NCBI GenBank assembly: GCA_023627715.1 | Contig: JAMAHW010000042.1 | Span: forward strand, 186,001-250,000 | Origin: Periconia sp. R9002 | Taxonomy: Eukaryota > Ascomycota > Dothideomycetes > Pleosporales > Periconiaceae | Direction: 5' to 3' | Length of the DNA: 64,000 bases | Shown here: piece after piece, positions 30,628 to 41,650 of the stretch | How positions within the stretch are numbered: the stretch's first letter is position 1 | Layout of the letters: each line of letters starts with the position of its first letter | Position numbers and translations under genes: made by a program | The notes under the pieces: model-generated | The model's database searches: none | What the model was told of the DNA's origin: nothing | What the model saw: the letters and a program-made list of their open reading frames with translations, nothing else

Positions 30628-33600
30628 ATGACAGACGTGTCGTCGCTCAAGGCTCATGCTGATATTCAGCCGGCTTCCGTCGCCGTATACGCTGGTCCTC
30701 CACCGTACTTGAACGGCTCTCCTGCTCTGGACGGTACGGTCGAAGCAGAGGAGTCCTCGACAATCAAGTGCATATGCGGCTTTGCTGACGACGACGGCAA
30801 TACCGTTTTGTGCGAGAAGTGCGACACTTGGCAGCACATTCTGTGCTACTATGACCATAATCCTGTGCCAGACGTGCACTTGTGCACAGACTGCCTGCCC
30901 AGACCCATCGATACCAAAAGCGCTGTTGAGAAGCAGCGACAGCACCGCGAAGGTCATGCTGTCAGTGAGCGCAAGGGAAGACCAAGAACAACGACCAAGA
31001 GCCACAAGAAGAGGGTCAAAGATCCCTTGGTATCTGTGCAGCCCAACGGATGGGCTGTACACTCGAATAACGAACTACAGTACAGCTCAGAGAGAAAGAG
31101 CGGAAGCCCTCGGGATCAAGGTCCGCCAGCAAAGCGACCCAAGACGAGCCACCGCTCTTCGGGTTCGATCGTGAGCCAAGCACCAGCGCTCATTCCAAGC
31201 TCACGCAAACGCACAGGTTCTGTCATGTACAATGGCCATAGCCCTGTTAAATCCCCTACAGAGTCTGACGGCCCTATCGAGGACTTTTCCATTGAGTTCA
31301 TGAACCTCTACCGCCAACCCGAGCCACAACCGACCAAAACCAACTCCTATACCGATCTACGAGTCGCCAATGACATTGCTTCGTGGCTGAACGATCGAGA
31401 TGCGCTGGTGGAGGCCACGGGAGGTATCAGTCCAGCCCATGTCTTCCAGCGTATCGAGCAGTCCATAGAAGACATGGAGGCCTCGCATGCACCTAGTATC
31501 ATCAAGCAGACTGAGGAGGATCCCCGGGTGACTGCACACAATCTACATCCACAATGGCAATATCTTGTGGCCGATAGTGGCATCGCAGATGGAGGTTTCA
31601 TCGGAGAGCTCAAGGGTCGCATAGGCCGGAAACAAGACTACTTCACGGATCCCGCAAACCGCTGGGATCTTCTGCGACATCCTGAACCTTTCGTCTTCTT
31701 TCCTCCTCACCTGCCAATATATATCGATACGAGACAAGAAGGGACTATTCTGCGGTATGCCAGAAGGAGCTGTAAGCCCAATATGGTAATGAAGATTCTT
31801 ACCCAAGGAGCCGAGAGTGGATATCACTTCTGCTTTCTCGCCATGCGAGATATTGAGCCAGGCGAGGAGCTCACCATTGGCTGGGATATCGACCATGCGA
31901 TCCGATCACAGCTGGAGAAGGCTGTTACTAACGGTGACATCAAGAAGGAGGGGTTCAAGAAGATACAACCGTGGGTAGCCTGCGTGCTGGCCAATTTTGG
32001 CGGATGCGCTTGCGACACTGCCACTGGTCACGAGTGCTTACTGGAGAGGGCTCGTCGCAATGCCACTACCAACGCCGACTCGCTACAGCCTCTCAAGTCG
32101 ACCAAAGGAAGGAAGACGAAGAAAGCACAGGTGTCTCCTATGAGCACAGGTCGCGCTACTAACAGCCGAGCTGGCAGTGAAGCATTTTTGCGTGATGCTC
32201 CCGACGATGACAATGCAGAAAGTCGTTCGACCTCGGGATCTCACAAATCTAGCAGTCGCGATATCACACCCGCAACCCATCTGTCGGTGGACGATGGCAC
32301 TAGCAAGATGTCGGAACGCGAAAGGCGCAAGTTGCAGCAGCAGGAACGATTGTTCGAGCAGTTGGAATACGATGAACAGCACAAGGGGAAACGGGGAAAG
32401 AGAAACAGCGCCGGGTCAGCCCTCACGCCTGGCATCTCGTCCTCCGTAAGCCGCTACCAACGACCTTCACTTTTCGTTGCTAACTTTGATGCACAGAAAC
32501 AGTTCGGGCATGGAGACACTTCAGCACGTAACCCTCGCGAGCACAGTAACGGTGTTGCTCGTAAGGTTTCGGGCAATTCTACCAGAACGAACGGACGCGC
32601 TGCCCCAAAGCCCAGGCCAGAATATATCGAGGCCTCCACTCAGACCGACGACGATAAGACGGATGCAGTTTGTGTGACATCTCTAAAAGGTGCGACTATG
32701 AGGCCACCGCCCATTTCGTACAAACGCAAGCTCTTGTTACAGGCACAAGACGAGAAGCTTCAGAGAGAGCGCACGAGATCCGCATCTGTAAAGATTGAGG
32801 CCAAATCACCACCCGCTGTCCTAGACGCTCTCCCCAGCAAACCATCACCGGTTGAGCCATCTATCCATTCAGAGAAGTCATCACCGGTTGATCCATCTGT
32901 CAATCCGGAGGCATCCACTGCCATGGACATTTCGGTTGAGCCATCTGCAGAACCCAAACCCAAGGAACCTTCGCCGCCCTCGAAAGAGGTCGAGATACCT
33001 GCGCCAGCTCCGACTGCGGATGTCGAGGTCAAAGACGTAGAAATGCCGGATGCCGAAGAGACTGCAGCTCCATTGCCGCCCGTGGCTCAAGTCGAAGAAA
33101 TGCCTGATGCGCCAAATCCAGAACCTGCGCCTGAACCTCAGGCACCACTAGAATTGCCGCCGTCACCGTGGCCGACCAAAGCGCCGACAACTCAAGTAGA
33201 GTCTAAGTCCTCGACCGAGCCGACAGAAAAGAGCGAAGGAAAACCTGTCGGTATGCGATTGGAGATGCCCGAAAAACCGGATGCAGCAAGCTTGGTTCCT
33301 TCCCCCAACGCTTTGGTTACTCCGGGCTCTGTCGCAGGCAGCGCCGTCGCACAATCACCCGTCGTGGGTCCTTCTGCGCCATCCCCTTTCTCTCCCGCTG
33401 TAGCAAACTCCGTCACTCCCGGCCCTACCCGCAAAAAGCTCAGTCTAAGTGATTATACAAGTAGACGGGCAAAGTTGGCGCAGCAAACATCCCACCCTAG
33501 CGTGACGCCTCCACCCCTTTTCCAGACGACAAGTTCGCCCACCATGGAAAAGCTAAGTTTAGCCAGCGCTGCATCTCCCTCATCTGAGAAGGTCGAAGCT

Positions 33601-33714
33601 GGGCTGCCAACCGTAACGGAGGAAACGAACCCGGCGGAAGTCCCGGCCGATGTACCAACGACGAATTCCACGACTACCACTTCTCCTGCTTCTGCTTCTG
33701 TTACTGCTGGTTGA
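30628..33714 (+). CDS. set3: PHD finger and SET domain protein, Set3 homologue
   Basis: Scaffold of the Set3 histone deacetylase complex; the PHD finger reads methylated H3K4. A single exon encodes 1028 aa from the first in-frame ATG; the frame is open 41 codons further up without an ATG. The PHD finger (about 47-90) shows C-x-C, CEKC, WQH, CYY and CTDC zinc ligands. The SET domain (about 300-425) contains ILRYARRSCKPN and EELTIGWD. The catalytic NHS motif is replaced by RRS, as in Set3/MLL5-type SET domains, which are considered inactive. A Cys cluster (NFGGCACDTATGHEC) follows. The last 500 residues are disordered, Pro/Ser/Glu-rich, with repeated SPVxPS units and a conserved KKLSLSDYTSRRAKLA motif near the end. 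Confidence 0.92.
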   Translation: MTDVSSLKAHADIQPASVAVYAGPPPYLNGSPALDGTVEAEESSTIKCICGFADDDGNTVLCEKCDTWQHILCYYDHNPVPDVHLCTDCLPRPIDTKSAVEKQRQHREGHAVSERKGRPRTTTKSHKKRVKDPLVSVQPNGWAVHSNNELQYSSERKSGSPRDQGPPAKRPKTSHRSSGSIVSQAPALIPSSRKRTGSVMYNGHSPVKSPTESDGPIEDFSIEFMNLYRQPEPQPTKTNSYTDLRVANDIASWLNDRDALVEATGGISPAHVFQRIEQSIEDMEASHAPSIIKQTEEDPRVTAHNLHPQWQYLVADSGIADGGFIGELKGRIGRKQDYFTDPANRWDLLRHPEPFVFFPPHLPIYIDTRQEGTILRYARRSCKPNMVMKILTQGAESGYHFCFLAMRDIEPGEELTIGWDIDHAIRSQLEKAVTNGDIKKEGFKKIQPWVACVLANFGGCACDTATGHECLLERARRNATTNADSLQPLKSTKGRKTKKAQVSPMSTGRATNSRAGSEAFLRDAPDDDNAESRSTSGSHKSSSRDITPATHLSVDDGTSKMSERERRKLQQQERLFEQLEYDEQHKGKRGKRNSAGSALTPGISSSVSRYQRPSLFVANFDAQKQFGHGDTSARNPREHSNGVARKVSGNSTRTNGRAAPKPRPEYIEASTQTDDDKTDAVCVTSLKGATMRPPPISYKRKLLLQAQDEKLQRERTRSASVKIEAKSPPAVLDALPSKPSPVEPSIHSEKSSPVDPSVNPEASTAMDISVEPSAEPKPKEPSPPSKEVEIPAPAPTADVEVKDVEMPDAEETAAPLPPVAQVEEMPDAPNPEPAPEPQAPLELPPSPWPTKAPTTQVESKSSTEPTEKSEGKPVGMRLEMPEKPDAASLVPSPNALVTPGSVAGSAVAQSPVVGPSAPSPFSPAVANSVTPGPTRKKLSLSDYTSRRAKLAQQTSHPSVTPPPLFQTTSSPTMEKLSLASAASPSSEKVEAGLPTVTEETNPAEVPADVPTTNSTTTTSPASASVTAG

Positions 33715-34905
33715 GCGCGCGAAATCTCCGCTCCCTAATTTTTCCTTTATCTTCTTTGATATCCTACTCTTTTGTTCAGCTCAAAAGACGCTCGACAGGG
33801 CGCTGAGCGCCGCTACCGTGGCTCTCCTTTTTTGTTTCTGTACATTATGTAATGCAGTGGACACGATCACAGACCTCCCTTCGATTCTTCTTTGTCATTT
33901 TTTTCTTGCTCTCCAATTCAAGATTTTACTTTATGGGCGCTTGGTCAACGCTCTGGGTAGGGGCTTCTTTACAGCCAATGATTGATTTGGTGTTTTTCAT
34001 CATCGGTCCGGTTCAGGGCGTTTCGGACAGGCGGACAGGACAATCATGACCAGGTACCGATGGGATGACGAGAAGGGCGTTGGAATCAAAGGCATAGGGG
34101 GTTTGCCATTTTCTCTTCAGGGAGCGTCTGTCTGGCGCCTTTTTTTTCTGGTTTTCTTGCCTTCTTCGTGTTGTGCCCTTGGGGTTCTGTTGTGTTGATG
34201 ATGAAAAGAGGAGGCCCTTTTCTTTCCTTTCAAAACCACTCAAAAAAGTTATATCCACGGATGGTTGGGGGATCAATTCATCCAATCGGGGAATTTTTGG
34301 AAGGATGGATATAGACTTTTTCTTTTTTTAAAGGAGCACAAGAACCCAACCGACTACTACCCCCTTTTTTCGCGAATGTAGTTTTTGCGAAAGAGAAGAG
34401 AAGAAAGAGAGAGAGAAAAAGGGTTGAAATTCAAACCTTTGCAGGTTTGCTTGAACTTTTTTCTTCTTGGATTGTGTGATGATGCATCTCACCGCTTGTT
34501 GCGTTTTGTGACCCCACAGCAGCGAGAGAGAGAAGGAGAGATGTGAACACAGGTTTATCTCCGCCTTCGTGCTCCAATCTAGGCATACCTACAGTCAGGC
34601 GTGCGCGTGTGGATGTAAGTATGTACTTCCTTTCTCCTATTATCCAATCCCAACACACAACCAACCAACCAACCACTACTGCACGAGATAAACACAGCAG
34701 AGGATTACTTTTCTAATTCCATGGGAATTGAAGACAAGATAGGTGATTCACTTACTTCCTTGCTGCTTTCCCATCACGGCACATAAATACTCTATCCATC
34801 TCATTCTCAATCAACTCTTCATCTCTTTCTTCATATACACCTACATATGTACACGAACTTATCCCCCTTCCCCATCCCCATCTCCTACCCCCATCTCTAC
34901 CTCAC
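33715..34905. other. Convergent intergenic region (set3 / cupredoxin gene)
   Basis: About 1.2 kb. It holds a T-rich tail after set3, a purine-only tract (34386-34425) and a C-rich block 34860-34960 that runs into the next gene's 3' end. No supported gene. Confidence 0.5.
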
Positions 34906-36889
34906 CTACCTCACCCCCCTGCCCCTCCCCCAATTCCCCACCGCAACCCTCCTCAAATCGCGTTCTCTCCTCTCACCACCTGCACTCACCACACCCCCAT
35001 CCGTCGGCGACACCGTCCGCCCATTCCCCCTCGACGCAGCAGCAGCAGCAGCAGGAAGAACAAACGACTCACCACCACCACCACCACCACCACCACCACT
35101 CCACGCCTCGACCTCGTCGTCGGTGTCAGCGTCAGCGTAGGAAAGACGATGACGATCCCAATGGATGTTGTCGTCGTAGTGGAAGGGGCTTAATGCTGTG
35201 GTGTGGGGGGTCCATGGGGATGTGGTGGAGGTGGTGTTTTGTTCTCTCTCGTGGTGTGGTTCGTGGGAGTGATGCTGGTGGTTGTTGTGGTTGTCGAGTT
35301 CTTCGTGCGGGGATGTGACGCGCGTGTAGATGCCCGTGTGCGGACTGACGTCGAAGATGCCGTCGACGCTGCGGTGGGAGCGTGTGGGGGATGAGGTGGG
35401 GTGAGTGTCGTTGTCGGGGTCGCTGTTGTGGTGGTCGTGTTTTTCGTTGGAGTAAGATGAGTGAGGAGGAGCGGTGAAGGAGGAAGGGGAGTAGCTTGGT
35501 GGTGGCGTTATGGGAGGGTTTGGGGGTCGGTGGTGGTGGGGAGGGAGAGGAGAAGCCGGGAATATGTTGAAGGGCGAGATTTGGTTTGGTGTTGGGAGTG
35601 GTTGGAGAGGTGGGAGAGGTGGTAGTGGTGGTGAGTCTGGGCTCCTGCCGCTGTCATCCATATCACTGTTCTCGTGAGAGGTGGTATACGATGTCGTATT
35701 CTGGGATTGCGGCGACGACTCTCCTCCTCCTACCTCCTCCCCATCCTCCCCGGGCAAGTGAATACCCAGACCCACATTCCCTTGCCCTCTCCCACTCACA
35801 CTGTTCGGACTCCACTGCGGCGTGAACGAATACCCAGCGTGGTGGACAGGCGGAGTCGTCAAGTGCGGCGCCTCGGACCAAGGGTAGAAGGCGAAATCCT
35901 GGGGTTCCGTGCTTCTCACGACGGTGCTGTTCTTGCGGTTCATCTCCTTGGTTAGCCCTTTTATCTTACCCCAGAAGAAGAACAACATGATGGCCAGCAG
36001 CACCACGCTCACGCACGCGAGGACCACGCCCGCGATGCCTCCTCCGCTTAATTTGCTGCCTGCGTGTGTGCTGGTGGTATTACTCGGTGAGGGTGATGCC
36101 GCTGAAGCCGTGGCTGTGTTTTCCGAGGGGAATGGCTCGCCGGGCTGGAGCATGTAGGAGCTGTTCAGCGCGAGGTCTCGCTGCGTGGTTAGTGATACCG
36201 AGGCGTTTGGGTTGACGACGCCGACCATGCCGTACGTGATGCAGCTCCCCGGCGCGGAGCAGTAGAAGAAGATGGGCGACGTGTCATTGATGAGGATGCT
36301 GTAGTTGGGCGGGTTGGCGAGAATGACATCGACGGCGTGGAAACCGGAGAAGAAACCTTGCTTCGAGGCTGAGGTTTTCTCGATGGGGATGCAGGGGAAT
36401 TTGTATTCGGCGCGGACTACCGAGTGGTTTAGAGGGTAGAAGTTGAACTCGACGGTCTGATGGTCTTGTTAGTTGTATGTAGTGAAGTAAGTACGCTACG
36501 AGTAGGTTGGGTAGCGATGAAAGACGAAGAGGAGATGAGGATTGGAGCGAAGATACAGGAGAGAAACTTACATCACCGATATCCGCGGTCACGACATCCG
36601 GTCGAAACTTGTGGTCCGCCTTGCCAACCTCGACCGTGATCGTCTGGGGTGGTGCTGTGTTGGTTCTAGTCGCTGACGAAATTGTTGTCGAGTTCATTGG
36701 GGTAGAACTGATACTCGACGAAGTTGAACTCTGGGTATTGGACGTTGAGGCGCTCTTGACGGTCTCGGTAGCACTTTGCCTTGTTGACGTTTGTGTGTCC
36801 TCCGCCGCGCCGACAATGTGTGGAGAGAAAGCCGTGAAGAAAAAGAGCAACGTCGTCCACGACAAGTATGCTCGGAGGTAGAGATGCAT
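34906..36889 (-). CDS. Cupredoxin-like single-pass membrane protein with disordered tail
   Basis: Predicted cell-surface protein of the fungal extracellular serine-rich/cupredoxin-like group. Two exons, 36572-36889 and 34906-36456, with a 115-bp intron, give 622 aa. Layout: signal peptide (1-28), Ser/Thr-rich segment (30-80), cupredoxin-like domain (about 83-200) with ITVEVGK, NHSVVRAEYKFPC and FFYCSAPGSCITYGMVG, a second Ser/Thr stretch, a transmembrane helix (about 245-268), then a 350-residue tail rich in Pro, His, Ser and Asp. Of the usual copper ligands, His, Cys and Met are visible, but the second His is replaced by Ser before Cys, so copper binding is doubtful. A poly-Gly run (nine residues) and a poly-Ala run near the C terminus come from trinucleotide repeats at 35036-35100. 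Confidence 0.82.
35036..35100. repeat. Coding trinucleotide repeats (CAG/GCA and ACC)
   Basis: A GCA/CAG run (about 35036-35055) encodes an alanine run, and an ACC run (about 35070-35099) encodes nine glycines, both read on the minus strand in the cupredoxin-like gene. Such runs are prone to length change. Confidence 0.85.
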
Positions 36890-37998
36890 GGTGACTGTAT
36901 ACCCTTCTCTTCCTTTTTGCTCTTAGGGAATATGCAGCTAGATTTTGGGATTGTTGGACAGTGGCGAGCAGAATGCTCTTTTACAAGCAGATTCTGCTGG
37001 CTTTCCACGATTTGAATTCTCCAAGCAATCGTTGAACAATCACCAAGGACAAGCAGACACAAAATGTCGTTGGAAGTAGGAAGGGGACGAAGGATACACA
37101 AACAAGATAGAGATAAGAACATTACATACAAGCCACAGACAGACGGCGACCAAAGCAAGATACCTGGGACAAATCAACCTCGACGAAATGGTTCCAGACA
37201 AGTGATTGTAGCCCACCCAGGGTCAGAACATCAAGCCACAGACCATACAATCGGTGCTTGCTGGTGGCGTTTGTAGTCGTGTGCTGCCACCTCTTTGACG
37301 CTACATTTTGTACAACAAAGGAGTGAAGTGCTTCAGATGAGCCGGAACATAAAGAAAACAAGCAACTATGATCATTCATCGGTGGGAGAAGATCGTCCAA
37401 CAAAGACATCGGTGGACAAAGGCCATCGTCTTCGTTCATGAATGTTAGAAAAATGGGGACAGGAAGTATTGCCTTATTTGAAGATATGGCGTAAGTGCTT
37501 GATTCCGTAAACTAATCGCTTCAAATTTGCCTAGACTCACTACTATTTTTTACTATATTCAATCTGTAGAGGAAGAGTACATCCAACAGTATACATAAGC
37601 ATTTTTTCATTTTTCAGTTTCTTCAAAGACTCGAAATGGAAAATTGTCATATTCATTCTGAGTGTTATTTGAAATTTGTTTTTGTTTTATGTGTGGCGAA
37701 GTATTTGAACGAAACTACATCTGTCCGTTTCATCATTCTCTCATTAACGATTTAGTCCACTTACCTTTTCAGATAGAACTCTGACTACAGGACGAAACCA
37801 TGAGATGTATATACATGCATACATATCTTGACCGACATTGTCCCGTCAGATGATTGAGCCAAATTTACAATTTCCAATCCAGATAATCTTATAGGTAGTA
37901 AAAATGGCTGTATAGTGGCGCCGGGTGAACATTTCATCTGCGTCTACAGAGAGCAGTTGATGTCAAACCTGGCAGTTTTGAGCCTTAATGGTAAGAGC
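36890..37998. other. Intergenic region upstream of the cupredoxin gene
   Basis: About 1.1 kb between two minus-strand genes. It is AT-rich from about 37440 to 37900. It should contain the cupredoxin gene promoter. No RNA gene or element was recognised. Confidence 0.45.
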
Positions 37999-39552
37999 TC
38001 ATGTTAGGCCTGGATCGCCAAACCCCCATGGGTCACTCCCGTTGCCCGAAGAGCTTCCTGAACCCGACACATATCCGGAACTAGGAGCTCGTGGTGCAGA
38101 TAGCCTATGTCCATTATCCATTGGATCCCAAACGGGGAAGCCGCTTGGCGGTTGGCTTTCTCCGATGGGCTTGCCAACGGAATAATCTGCCAAGCTTCCA
38201 TTAATGCCGACGAGAGCCCAAGCAAACACGGCGACGTCGCGAATACTTTGCATGAAAGCGCTTTGGGTAGGTCCAAGAGGATTTTGTGCCATGGCAGGGT
38301 GTTGGGCTCCCAGCGGATAGGGTAGTGGCTGAGGCAAAGCAGGTTGAAACATGGGCTGCGCGGCCCAAGGAGCGGCAAATATGCCTCGGTATTCTGCAGG
38401 TTGCAAGCTCGGCATTTGAGCATTTGGCATCAGAGGACGAGCACGACGAAGGCATACAACTAAGCCGTCCGAGGTGCAAGAAATAACGGCCTCTAATTCG
38501 ATTGGTTCTTCGCCTATTTCTGGGTGTGCTTCTGAGCCAGACGAACGCACTGTCTGTCCTGAAGCAGACGAGCGATTCCCAGAGTTTCTACTGGAAGTCG
38601 CATTGGAACTTGTGCGCATGTTGATTGGTGTTTCCTCGCCACTGGCGTCCATACTTGAATGGGCGTTGGGCAAAGAAGGGATATCGTCGCTGGCCACAGA
38701 ATCTTCTTCCGAGACTGAGACATCAGCCATGGTTTCGTCTTCACTTTCCGAGGCGGAAGATTCGGAAGGATCATCCTGACGCGGATCACGCAGCAGAAAA
38801 CGTAGGTACGCGATCGAGTCATTTCCTTTGGCGGACTCCAGGCATTTGACGGCATCGTGCAAACAATTTTCGGCAATGCACGAGTAGAAGCTACGGCCTC
38901 GCATGCGCGAGCTTGGGATGCCAATGATCTGCTCAATGCCGCTCGTGGCGTGCATGACTGTGAGAGTACGGGTGAAGCGATTCAAAAAGAGGGCAGCACG
39001 TGGTTCATGACTTTGCTCTTCAGGGCCCAAAGAGAATTTGGTGGACAAGTGCGACAGCATGTGGTAACGAGGATCTTGCGGAGAAGAAGAGAAGAGTTTG
39101 CGAACAAGTGGTGCATCCGTGGCTCGCTCTGGCATGTTGTTAGTAAGAAGTGTACGTAGATTGTGCAGGAGAAGAACTTACTTTGACTTTCCATCCCATG
39201 TCGATAGATGGAGGTGCAGCACACCATAACATCGTAGACAATGGAGAAGCAGCATTCACAGCCTACCCAGTCACCTTGACGGTTCTTGATGCGGCAGTAG
39301 GATAGCACAGCGGCCTTGTCGAGCTTCACACCACGGCTGTGAAGTTTTTTGGCAACGGGGACTTCATCTGGATGAAAAAAGTCCCACGCAGACCTATCCA
39401 AAACCTCATCTGGAGTATGACCAAGTATGTCGACTATGGAATCCGATGAGTACAGGATATGGGCCTCCTCAGATAGATCTGTAGTCATAAGCGGCGAGTC
39501 ATGAGAGCTAGTAGTTGAACTTACCGTGAATGGTGATGAAAGTGATATCCAT
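37999..39552 (-). CDS. PAS domain protein, unknown signalling role
   Basis: Three exons: 39525-39552, 39182-39478 and 37999-39128, with introns of 46 and 53 bp, encode 484 aa. The first exon supplies only MDITFITIH. Residues 1-90 form a PAS fold: LYSSDSIVDILGHTPDEVLDRSAWDFFHPDE, then KLDKAAVLSYCRIKNRQGDW, matching PAS_3-type wording. A second, weaker PAS-like segment is around RFTRTLTVMHATSGIEQIIG to GRSFYSCIAENC. The middle is Ser/Glu/Asp-rich and disordered; the C terminus is Pro/Gln/Ala-rich, then Gly/Ser-rich. The LOV cysteine motif is absent, so flavin photochemistry is unlikely. There is no DNA-binding or kinase domain. Such proteins are common in Pezizomycotina and may be transcriptional co-regulators; that is inference. 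Confidence 0.85.
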
Positions 39553-41650
39553 GGCGTTTGTGCCTAGACAGAGTAGTAATCGTAGTCGTAGTAGTAGTAA
39601 TAATGAACGAGGTACGATTGAATCTTCCTTCTCCTGGCCGTGGTGCGAAAAATGTCGAATCTAATAATCCGCTCTAGCACCGGCGCGAGAAGAAGGGAAC
39701 GACAAGTCGAATCGAAGGAGGTCAAGAGGCGACGAGTGGTAAAAGTAGGCAGGACTAGGCAGGGTTTCACCGGATGCCGTTAGAGGCACGGGGAGAAAAC
39801 CCGAGTAAGGTAGTTGGTGGTACAGTACAAAACTTTTTTCGCGCCGGGAGAATTGGCCAGGGGGGGTGTTGGACAGCAGAAACGGGGGAGGGGAGAAGGC
39901 AATAAGAATGGCGTCAGAGAAGGGCGAAGGCGACACGAGGCAGGGGAAGTTGGAAGTATGCTTCCAGGATCGCAGAGTCGGGTTGTCCGGGGGTGAATGG
40001 GAGGTGGTTGTGATGGATCCCAGTGGGGTTGGTTAGACGAGACGCATGCATGGAGATGAAAGGCGGTAGCGGAGTCGGAGTGCTAAAGCAGCATCCATGT
40101 GGGTAGGATCCAAGGTAGGATATGATTGGGAGAGGGCGGAGGTGACGGGAAGGATGGTGGCGAAAGGGCAGAGAGGAGGAGGAATTAAGCAAAGCATAGC
40201 AAAACAAAAAGGTTTAGGTAGCTATGTATAGGAGCAAAAAAGAAAGGAAAAGAGTCGGGGCAAACCATTGCGGGACGAGACGCCACGTTACGCCACAGCG
40301 TCAGCGATGAAGGGCATGTTGTGATTGGATCCATTCTCTGTATTAATTATGGACCATGGCCAGCTAGCTACATGTTGGAGAAGAGTCTCTGGAAGAGATG
40401 GCGGAGCACTGTGGCCACGGGAAAAAGGTGCTGCTATCGCCAATCACAACGGCGATCGACGCTAGCATTATCTACTATACCGGTACCTGCTTAGCTGACT
40501 ATAGTATTATTTTCTCAAGTACTCACTTGTACCTCGTATTGATGTATGTACCTAGGTAGGTACTACAGACTTGATTAATTCGCAACCAGCAGCTGTATAT
40601 ATGTTGACCGCAATTGCAAATTGATGGACGCAGAGTTCACCGCCGTTGTCGGTGGCCCTCGAGGATAACTCAAAGAGCTGTACATGTACGCCCTCTGCAC
40701 GCACGCTGCACGCACGCACGCACGCACGGCCAGCCATGCCAGCCGTCTTGGACAATACGAGACGACAACGGCCTATGGAATTCAGCTCTTACAGGACAAA
40801 AAAACAAGACAGGGTGTTTCGGAGCCGTTCCGGCCCACTAACTACTGTACGGCACTGTACACGGTACCTACTTGTGTCTCCTGTACATGTAACTTGGCTA
40901 GCCTCAGAAGTGACATTGTTATGTATGTATCGACCTGACTGTGCAACCAACTCAATTCGTTCCTCTCTCTCTCTTCGGAACTCCAAGCAATCAACACGAC
41001 AGATAAGTCATGGCCCAACGGGCGCAGGTGGTATTACGTGGTACGATACAGTACAGTTCAGGGTGACGTCGCTTTCGGTTTCCTCGTCATCGACGATCTG
41101 CAATGCGCTAGGCCAGTCTAGGCTAGCTGAACTAGCACTAGCTCTATCATGGCCGCCAAGACATGGAACCTACATGTCTCGTATTTGTACAGTACATACA
41201 CTTTGGTCGTCACCGCAGGCTCAGCACGTTACATGTACCATCCCACGACCGTCCTGTCGCGTGTTATCCCTAGAAACGGTCGAGGGAACGAAAAAGAAAC
41301 CGCGACGCTTCTCTCCGATCAGCGGCTCGTGTAGACCAGGTAGTTGATCCGACTGCCGCAACCAAAACCAAAACAAAAATCCCTCTCAACCTCTACTGCA
41401 AGCATTGATGAGTTGAGCTATGCCTGCCTGCCACCCCTCTCCTTTACCTCAACATCGTGCCATTGTGAAGCTCAGCAAGCCCTTCGTCCCAGTAGACTAG
41501 CCAAAGTAACAAGGCACAGGCAAAGGGTCCATCATTGGCGTGCCCGCAGCCCTGGGTCCTGGCAAACTCCCTGCCGTCTGCCCTGCGTTAGCCACATACA
41601 CCACCTACCCACCCACTACAACTGCCACTACCCGACCCATACCATCCACC
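39553..41650. other. Divergent intergenic region, PAS gene / eed
   Basis: About 2.1 kb carrying both promoters. It contains a TACCTAGGTAGGTA motif at about 40548-40562, a CGCA microsatellite (40710-40728) and many TACATGTA-like short palindromes between 40680 and 41240. Open frames are present but overlapping and featureless. Confidence 0.5.
40710..40728. repeat. (CGCA)n microsatellite
   Basis: A short CGCA tandem tract in the PAS/eed intergenic region, similar to that at 17419-17440. Confidence 0.8.

Noticed and set aside
30628..33714. Set3 as an active histone methyltransferase
   Set aside because: The NHS catalytic motif of active SET domains is replaced by RRS, so activity is unlikely.
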